From: Balaenoptera acutorostrata
Taxonomy: Eukaryota > Chordata > Mammalia > Artiodactyla > Balaenopteridae
Reading direction: 5' to 3'
Assembly (NCBI RefSeq): GCF_949987535.1
Contig: NC_080071.1
Location: 28,480,236-28,544,235 of the forward strand
DNA length: 64,000 nt
Numbering within the stretch: the first letter of the stretch is position 1; each line of letters opens with the position of its first letter. The notes under the pieces are model-generated. The model was given only the letters and a program-made list of their open reading frames with translations, did not search any database and had not been told where the DNA came from. Of this stretch, positions 57,185-64,000 are shown piece by piece. Position numbers and translations under genes: made by a program.

Positions 57185-57330
57185 CTGCTTGCTTTGATCT
57201 TTGATGTGAGCACCTGGAAGGCAGGGATTTTTTTCTTTTTTAATTTCTGAGTTTTCACTGCCTCACACAATTCTTAGGATGTGGCAAATGCTGAACAAGT
57301 GTTTGCTGAGTGAACAAATGCATGCACAAG
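57185..57330 (+). mobile_element. L2 3' end
   Basis: The series 'gatgtgagcacctggaaggcagggattt', 'caattcttaggatgtggcaaatgctgaac' and 'aagtgtttgctgagtgaac' is a degraded L2 terminus. Confidence 0.6.
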
Positions 57331-58950
57331 AGACCAAAGGAGGTCTACTCAGGTTAGATGTTCAAAAACTGGTATACAACAGCGATGAAAGAGTCTGTAA
57401 TACCTCTCTGTAAATAGTGAAATATTTTCAACTTCCTGGCCTGGTTTGGAGACTTAAAACTTTGAAGTGATTTAAGAAGTAAATGACTCAAGGTGCCATT
57501 CAGTCGCTGCTGTTATCAAAATCTGAGTGTCAATCCTATTTGAAAAAAAGAGTTGTGCTTTAAACTAATAGCAAGATGTGCATTCTGATTACAAGAAATA
57601 GTGACCCTGATAATAATACCATGAAAGAGAAAGGCTAGCAGGTGAAATAAGTCACCACAAAGAGGGTAAGGAAATGGATAATGTTACTAAAAAGGATGAG
57701 AATTTAGGAGAAATGTAAATATAGAGCGACTTGACCTCATTGCTACAAATCTAATCTCTGGGGCCGTGTAGTTGTCAAGAATTTTGTCTTCATTAAAGAA
57801 AAAATTCAAAGTGAAAAAGAATAAGGAATAAAGAAACAAATGTCAAACATGCCCCATTAGCCAGCTAGAGTTAAGACCTAGAGTCTTGAATTTAAACTCA
57901 GATTTGCAGTGTTTGTATTCATTTTTTTACTGAGAAGTGGCAATATGGTCAGAAGATTTCCCATTGATTAAAGCAAATTTAATTTTAAAATGATTTCCAT
58001 AACTTTGACTTTTTATTAAGATGTTTGGCCAAAATATCAGGAAATGAATTATATACTTCAGGCATTATGAATTCCTAAAGTTATTACACTTTCTCCATGT
58101 GAAAAAAATATCACATTTTTTAATACATTAAAACTTAGGTACATTTTATAGCAGTTGTTTGTATTGCCACTCTAAGTGCTTCTGTTTGTAGCAAGATTAC
58201 TTTTTTAAAGCTTGTATTTTTATTTTCTAGTTTTCAATAAACTTACGGTGTGGCTCACAAATGCATTATTAGCTTTTAGGGGATAGATGTTAATGTCACT
58301 CATTCTTTCAGGTGTAAGGAAGACCATAATTAAACAAAAAAAAAAGTCCACTAATTAACTTGTTTCCATCTATATCAAAGCATTTGCTTCAACTTTCATG
58401 GAGAGTGTATACAGCCAAAATTGAATGTAAAGGGTCACACCCAGGATGAAGGAACTTGTAGGTGATCCTAAAAATTAATTAATACTAAAAATCTTCACTT
58501 TTATCTTATCTATCTGGATATTTCAGGTTAAAGTTTATTAACAGATTTTTTGGTAACTTAAATAGTTGCTAAAAAAGTGTTCATATTATTAAACATAATA
58601 TTCAAATAATAATGAAACATAAATAATAACCAATTCCGATTTTAAAAATATATTCTAAATCTATATCCTTCTACCATCAACAAAGACCACAGATCATCAT
58701 TTAAACATTTAAGAATGAATTTATGTGTGTCTATACTGTATATGTATGTGTGTAGAGCATATTATATATACTATTATGTGTACAACATATTATATGTAAT
58801 ACACAACACCATGCATTATGTAAATTGTGTGTATGTGTTCTAACTGGAAATTTCTTTTTTATTATGATTTCTTGAGAGTAGGAATCAAGTCTACTCTAAA
58901 ATATATAGCTACAAGTGTCTCATACTGGACAACACAAATTGTTAATTCAT
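57331..58950. other. No recognised feature
   Basis: About 1.6 kb of AT-rich sequence. A TATG/TGTA-rich imperfect stretch lies at about 58722-58842. Confidence 0.4.
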
Positions 58951-58951
58951 T

Positions 58952-58966
58952 GGCTGATGCTTTTTT
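58952..58966. repeat. Target-site duplication, left copy (L1 at 59 kb)
   Basis: ggctgatgctttttt, repeated exactly at 59824-59838. Confidence 0.93.
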
Positions 58967-59823
58967 TTTTAATTTTTTTGCAGTATAGTTGAATTACAAT
59001 GTTATGTTAGTTTCAGGTATACAGCAAAGTGAATCAGTTATACATATACATGTATCCACTCTTTTTTAGATTGTTTTCCCATATAGGCCATTACAGAGTA
59101 TTGAATAGAGTTCCCTTATTAGTTATGTATTTTATATACTGTAGTGTATATATGTCAGTCCCAATCTCCCAATTTATCCCTCCCTCCCTTACCCCCCTGG
59201 TAACCATAAGTTTGTTTTCTACATCTGTAACTCTATTTCTGTTTTGTAGATAAGTTCATTTGTACCCTTTTTTTTAGATTCCGCACATAAGCGATATCAT
59301 ATATTTGTCTTTCCTCTGTCTGACTTAACTTCACTCAGTATGACGATCTCTAGGTCCATCCATGTTACTGCAGATGGCATTATTTCACTCTTTTTTATGG
59401 CTGAGTAATATTCCATTGTATATATGTACCATATCTTCTTTATCCATTCCTCTCTTGATGGACATTTAGGTTGCTTCCATGTCCTGGCTATTGTAAATAG
59501 TGCTGCAATGAACACTGGGGTGCATGTATCTTTTTGAATTATGGTTTTCTCCAGATATATGCCCAGGAGTGGGATTGCTGGATCATATGGTAGCTCTATT
59601 TTTAGTTTTTTAAGGAACCTCCATACTGTGGATGTACCAATTTGCATTTCCACCAACTATGTAGGAGAATTTCCTTTTCTCCACACTCTCTCCAGCATAT
59701 ATTATTTGTAGATTTTTTGATGATGGCCATTGACCAGTGTGAGGTGATACCTCATTGTAGTTTTGATTTGCATTTCTCTGATAATTAGTGATGCTGAGCA
59801 TCTTTTCATGTGCTTATTAGCCA
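58967..59823 (-). mobile_element. L1 3'-end insertion, 0.86 kb
   Basis: It starts with poly(T) and the reversed terminus 'gcagtatagttgaattacaatg', continues through the 3' UTR and the ORF2 end, and stops at 'cttttcatgtgcttattagcca'. A perfect 15-bp target-site duplication flanks it. The ORF2 end is still readable at 59297-59656 minus (YTMEYYSAIKKSEIMPS). Confidence 0.96.
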
Positions 59824-60164
59824 GGCTGATGCTTTTTTAAATCTCTTTCTAACTGCCTCAAGTGGTGGAATTTTTTTTTCTATAACAGATAGGTTCCTTT
59901 CCTGTTTCATAATTATTTGTTTTATCACTGTCTGGTATATTTAATATGATAACATCTTCCTCAAAGGACTAAGTAACATTTACTATTTTTATTCCTGAAC
60001 TTACTTTTACTAAAATCTTACTTATTTCAAAATATAATTTGTTTATTAATTGTCAATTAGAAACAACCTGTTATTCTAGTGGTCTTCCAAATCTATTTCC
60101 TGGATTCTTCAGTTGACAGCAGTGGTCCAAGTGAATGGGCCTCCAGGTCACCTTCTAATTCTTC

Positions 60165-60330
60165 CAGAGCCCTGGTTCTCACCCCTGCCTGTGTGTTAGA
60201 ATCACTTGGGAGGATTATTATTTTTAATTATCTGTGATGAGGTCTAATCTGCATGCTTTTAAAACTTCCTAAGTGATTCTTATATATAATCATTTTGGCA
60301 CCTATCATTCTAGAGAAGCCATGGTTTCAG
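60165..60330 (+). mobile_element. MER5-like hAT-Charlie element
   Basis: The series 'gccctggttctcacccctgcctg', 'gtgtgttagaatcacttggga' and 'aaacttcctaagtgattctta' matches the MER5 layout, in degraded form. Confidence 0.6.
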
Positions 60331-60945
60331 ATGTGTTTTAGTGTGATTACGTATAAGATTTTGTTTGAATAAATGGTCTCATTGTATAAAAGTTGAATGC
60401 TATGCTTTATTGCTCCATTTAAAATGTAGTTCCTTTGTCAATAACTTTCATAATTTTTGTAGGAAAATGTTTTATGATGATATAACTATTTGCTTATTAT
60501 ATTCTGATATCTCTGCTTCCCAGTGATATTATTTTGATTATATTGCTGCACTTGAAAATTTTATTATTAGTAATAAATTTTTAGTAATAACTTTATTAGT
60601 AATTAAAATTATTAGTAATAACTTTATTAAAGCTTTTACTTTTGGAATACCACTTTCAGGCTCCATTTCCTCCTTTTTATGGGTGGTTTCTAAAGTTCGT
60701 TGGAAGTTTTTCTTTTAAAAAATTGCCATTATAAGAATGAGTTAGTTAATTATGTGACTAAATCTGTAAAACTAGTGTCAAGTTTCTTAGTTATTTTTAG
60801 ATTTATTTTCTAAAATAATATTTTTAATATTTTCATCATATTAATACCTTTACATTTTGAAAGTTATCATCCCTACAAAAGTAAAGATCCAAAATATAGG
60901 ATTAAAAATAAAATATTATTAACTTATTACTAAGTTAACATGTGT
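60331..60945. other. Unclassified AT-rich sequence with a short direct repeat
   Basis: The 18-bp sequence ttagtaataactttatta occurs at 60581-60598 and 60612-60629. Nothing else is recognised. Confidence 0.5.
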
Positions 60946-61036
60946 ATGCATATGGCTGATTCACTTTGTTGTGCAACAGAAACTAACACGGTATTGTGAA
61001 GCAATTATACTCCAATAAAGTTCTATTTTAAAAAGT
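60946..61036 (+). mobile_element. Very short L1 3' terminus
   Basis: Only about 90 bp: 'atggctgattcactttgttgtg', 'cagaaactaacacggtattgtgaagc' and 'tatactccaataaagttc' followed by an A-rich end. No clean target-site duplication was seen. Confidence 0.85.
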
Positions 61037-61661
61037 TATTAAGCTCACAATTCTGTGGATCAAAATTTTTATCTGAGCTAGTTGTAGGGTTCTTCTGATG
61101 TCTAAGCTCAGCTGGACTTATTCATGCATCTGCAGTACTGAAGGTAAACTAGTTATGGTAGAATCAGTAACCTATTTAAGCTTCATATACTTTCTATTTT
61201 AATGTCATTTTCATTGTACCTCAGTATTGTGTAAAATCTTTGAAAATTCTTTCCTTTTTCAACCATGAGAAGGACAACAAATAGAAAAGCTCTGTGTCCA
61301 TGCTTGAATAAGAATTAAAAAAAAAAAAAGGCAGTGTGCTTCTGGGGGCTAAATGAGGGTAGAGAAAACATAATTCAAGAGCAACAGATATGGAGTAACT
61401 CAGTCCAGCTGCTCCCTTCCACCTACCAATTATCCTTCTAGGGGTAAAACATTGAGGCTTTATGTGTTTATTTTAATGAAGGAAGCGATTCCATACAAGA
61501 AGGTGTTTTTTATTGAGAATATTGTGTGGATCACTTTATATAAAAAATTATAATCTACAAATTCTATGCTATGGAATAAATATAAGAAAGTTTATGTTTC
61601 ATTCGATGAAGTTTATCAGAAATATAAGCCTTTCTCATTGATGGCTATAAAGCATATTCCT
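61037..61661. other. No recognised feature
   Basis: Unclassified sequence with a poly(A) run at 61316-61329. Confidence 0.35.
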
Positions 61662-62015
61662 TGTCTTAGTTCAGGCTGCTATAAAAACATACCACAAACT
61701 GAGTGGGTTATAAACAGAAATTTTTTTCACACATTTCTGGAGGCTAGAAGTCTGAGATCAGGTGCCAGCACGGCTGAGTTCTGATGAAAGCCCTCTTCCG
61801 GTTTCAAATTGCCAACTTCTTGTATTCTCACATGGTGAAGAGAGGGCAAGAAATCTCTGTAGGGTCCCTTTTATAAGGGCATTAATCCCATTCAGTAAGG
61901 CTCAACTCTCATGACCTACCACCTCCCAAAGGCCCTACCTCTTAATACTGTTACACTGGCGTTTAGGATTTCAACATTTGAATTTTGGGAGGGACACAAA
62001 TATTCAGTCCATTGC
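61662..62015 (-). mobile_element. MaLR (MLT1A-like) solo LTR
   Basis: On the plus strand it starts 'tgtcttagttcaggctgct', then 'ataccacaaactgagtgggttataaacag', 'aggctagaagtctgagatcagg' and ends 'gacacaaatattcagtccattgca'. It is the reverse complement of an MLT1A-type LTR, like that at 13664-14009. Confidence 0.87.
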
Positions 62016-63000
62016 ACCCCTCCTGGCTAAAAATATGAAATGATAATGCAGCCTCATCTCTGAATATGCTTATTTTACCTAATATTAAGAAACCCAGGAA
62101 AATGAATAGATTTACAATACTAACCTAATATATTAAAGAAAATATATTGGGAGAAGGAACGATTTTAATAATTTTTTTTTTAAAAAGTGGTTGATTGATA
62201 TAATAAAATTACAACCTAATCTCAGACTAGATTGCTGTCATCTTCTTCTGATTCTTTATTTATGTATTTTTAGGGGGATAGAATAAAGTTTTATCTGCTA
62301 CCTTGTACTATAGAGTTTAATTTTATATGAAATGCATTAACACATTAAGCATTTGCCATTTTAATTAAGACCTAATTTCATAATTGTGTGGTATACCACA
62401 CACTTTTCTTCAGAAATATACCAGGTTCAGTAAATACCTTCTATTTCATCTTAATTTATTTCCTTCCTCACTAATTTTCATTTTGAAAAGTTAAGGTGTT
62501 CCTTAAGTATATAATAAAAATGAAACCAGTTCTCCTTAGAGTACAAACCCTGCCTGTATTAGAAATATTTTAATATGAAAAGTAAGCAACAGCCAGGGTG
62601 GCATTTACTGCGGAAATTGGGTACTTGCAGTTTGTTCCTGGCATGGGCTTCTAAGTCACTGGGGGAAAATAAGACAGGGCATTCCTCTCATTTCCTGCTA
62701 GAAGCCTGAAGTTATAACATCAATATTAGAACATAAATGTGAAATTACTTTTTTTACAGATATAAATCTGATTGATTTAAGCGGTTACTTGTTCATGTCT
62801 GCATGTTATCTCTTTCTATATTGAGAGTCTCAACACATATCTCTAGTTATTGGAAGTCCCTTTGTTCAAATTGATAGCAAAAAAAGTTTCCTCCTAAATA
62901 AATATTCGAAATTCCCAGTTTAGGTAAGCTCTGTTTTCTCACTTTCCTAAGGCCTTCTCCGGGACATATTACGACAGACTCATGAGCTCAGTTTGCACTA
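62016..63000. other. No recognised feature
   Basis: About 1 kb of unclassified AT-rich sequence. Confidence 0.4.
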
Positions 63001-63019
63001 CCAATCACTCTGCTCATAA

Positions 63020-63165
63020 TCACATGATCCCTTTGTGAGTGTGGACAGATTGCTTAACAGTGCTGAGTGTTAGTTTCTTCAGCTGTAAAACAGGAACAAG
63101 GCTAACCATCATATATATTGTATTTGTTGTTTAAAATAGCAAGATAATGCAGGTGTAATGGGCTG
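63020..63165 (+). mobile_element. MIR fragment
   Basis: The series 'gtggacagattgcttaacagtgctgagtgttagtttcttcagctgtaaaacagg' (in parts) and 'ataatgcaggtgtaatgg' follows the MIR sense strand ('cctcagtttcctcatctgtaaaatgg'). Confidence 0.65.
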
Positions 63166-63429
63166 GTTTTGGCTGACTGAGTTGGATACACACGTTAATG
63201 CAGGCAGCTCCTCTGTATCCTCCTTTCCTCCATATCTGTTTTCATTCTCTTATAAGAGAGGAGCTTTGGTTGCAAAATCAATGCAGTGGAATGGCGGAAT
63301 GGGCTGAGAGTTCCTGGTGGCAATCAGACCTGGGTAAACAAATGAAATGGGACATGCATGACACCCATCAAGCTCCTTGAACTGGATTTGAGCTCCTATG
63401 ATTAGAGTAGGGACAGACAAAAACTGATG

Positions 63430-63605
63430 CAATTTCTTGGAAACTTGTTTGATCTTGGGCATGTTTACCTCTCTAAGTCTGCATACCCATCTGAGAAATG
63501 GTGATGATAATAATACTATTTCGTAGAGGTGTTGGGTATATTATATGGAACTGTGGATAAAAAGTAAAGTGCTTGGCCAATGATTAATAAATATCTACTC
63601 TTATT
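63430..63605 (+). mobile_element. MIR element
   Basis: The series 'ttgatcttgggcatgtttacctctctaagtctgc', 'catctgagaaatggtgatgataataatac', 'gtagaggtgttgggtatat' and 'aagtgcttggccaatgattaataaatat' is a nearly full MIR in sense orientation. Confidence 0.8.
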
Positions 63606-64000
63606 TTTTATCATCTATGAGACTCTTTATATAAGCTGACCTGTTTCAGAACCCAGATGACAAGCCTGGGAAAGAATTGGGTAGGAAGCGCCTTTTCCAC
63701 CCATGCTCTTACAACCCAAACCAAGTAGTCCCAAGCTATGGGGAAACAGGGAGACCACACTCCTAATGTAGATTGGCATTTTCACGATGGGAAATGACAC
63801 TATGAGATTTTATACCAAGTGGATTTGTGAGCAGATTTTACCAAGTGGAGCCAGAGCAGGAGTAGAATAGCATGGTAGCTTCTGGATGAGGACCTTCTTT
63901 GGTAAGCACGGAATGCTGAGGTCTGGGACACCCGGATTACACATGTAAACGCCTTAACACAGTGCTGTAAGCATTCAAAAAACGACTGCTGTAATTATTA
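63606..64000. other. No recognised feature
   Basis: Unclassified sequence up to the window edge. Confidence 0.35.

Noticed and set aside
1..64000. CRISPR-like array, bacterial operon or phage island
   Set aside because: Repeats are dispersed transposons with poly(A) tails and target-site duplications; there are no regularly spaced repeats and spacers and no prokaryotic gene density.

Overview
The window is AT-rich mammalian DNA with no intact protein-coding gene, structural RNA gene or CRISPR array that I can support. The tRNA-derived SINEs of the cetacean/hippo/ruminant (CHR) type, with TAAA-rich tails, point to a cetartiodactyl. The 'ggcgcagtggttgag' subtype is one I associate with whales. 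The L1 family also fits a cetacean. No species call is possible. The window is best read as intergenic or deep intronic sequence built from layers of transposons.

Layout. 1-4.2 kb: unique sequence with an old L1 piece, an L2 end and three CHR SINEs. 4.24-7.63 kb: an L1 on the plus strand with ORF1, the ORF2 endonuclease and the start of the reverse transcriptase, then a deletion of about 1.7 kb. 7.6-16.9 kb: old repeats, including two MaLR LTRs, a MER5-like element, two L1M pieces facing each other with a DNA transposon nested in one, and an L2. 17-26 kb: mostly unclassified, with L1 3' ends, an old L1, two SINEs and several microsatellites. 26.85-31.88 kb: a 5.03-kb L1 on the minus strand with both ORFs and a 13-bp target-site duplication. 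32.4-34.7 kb: a 114-bp tandem duplication and another 5'-truncated L1. 37.26-39.62 kb: a nearly complete Tigger1-like DNA transposon with a decayed transposase. 39.78-40.88 kb: an L1 3' end. 40.96-41.41 kb: a candidate solo LTR. 42.5-50.5 kb: SINEs, LTRs, a MER2-like element and old L1. 50.5-64 kb: MER5 and MIR pieces, a degenerate possibly endogenous-retroviral region, three minus-strand L1 3' ends and another MaLR LTR.

No genes here work together; the visible biology is retrotransposition history. The most informative observations are: (1) the two long L1 copies share the same ORF2 frameshift and the same ORF1 nonsense codon; (2) a perfect 15-bp inverted repeat was created inside an old L1; (3) a 38-codon tandem duplication keeps its frame open; (4) clean nested insertions allow relative dating. 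I did not find a convincing new biological system. Repeat family names are from memory of consensus features, not from a database search.
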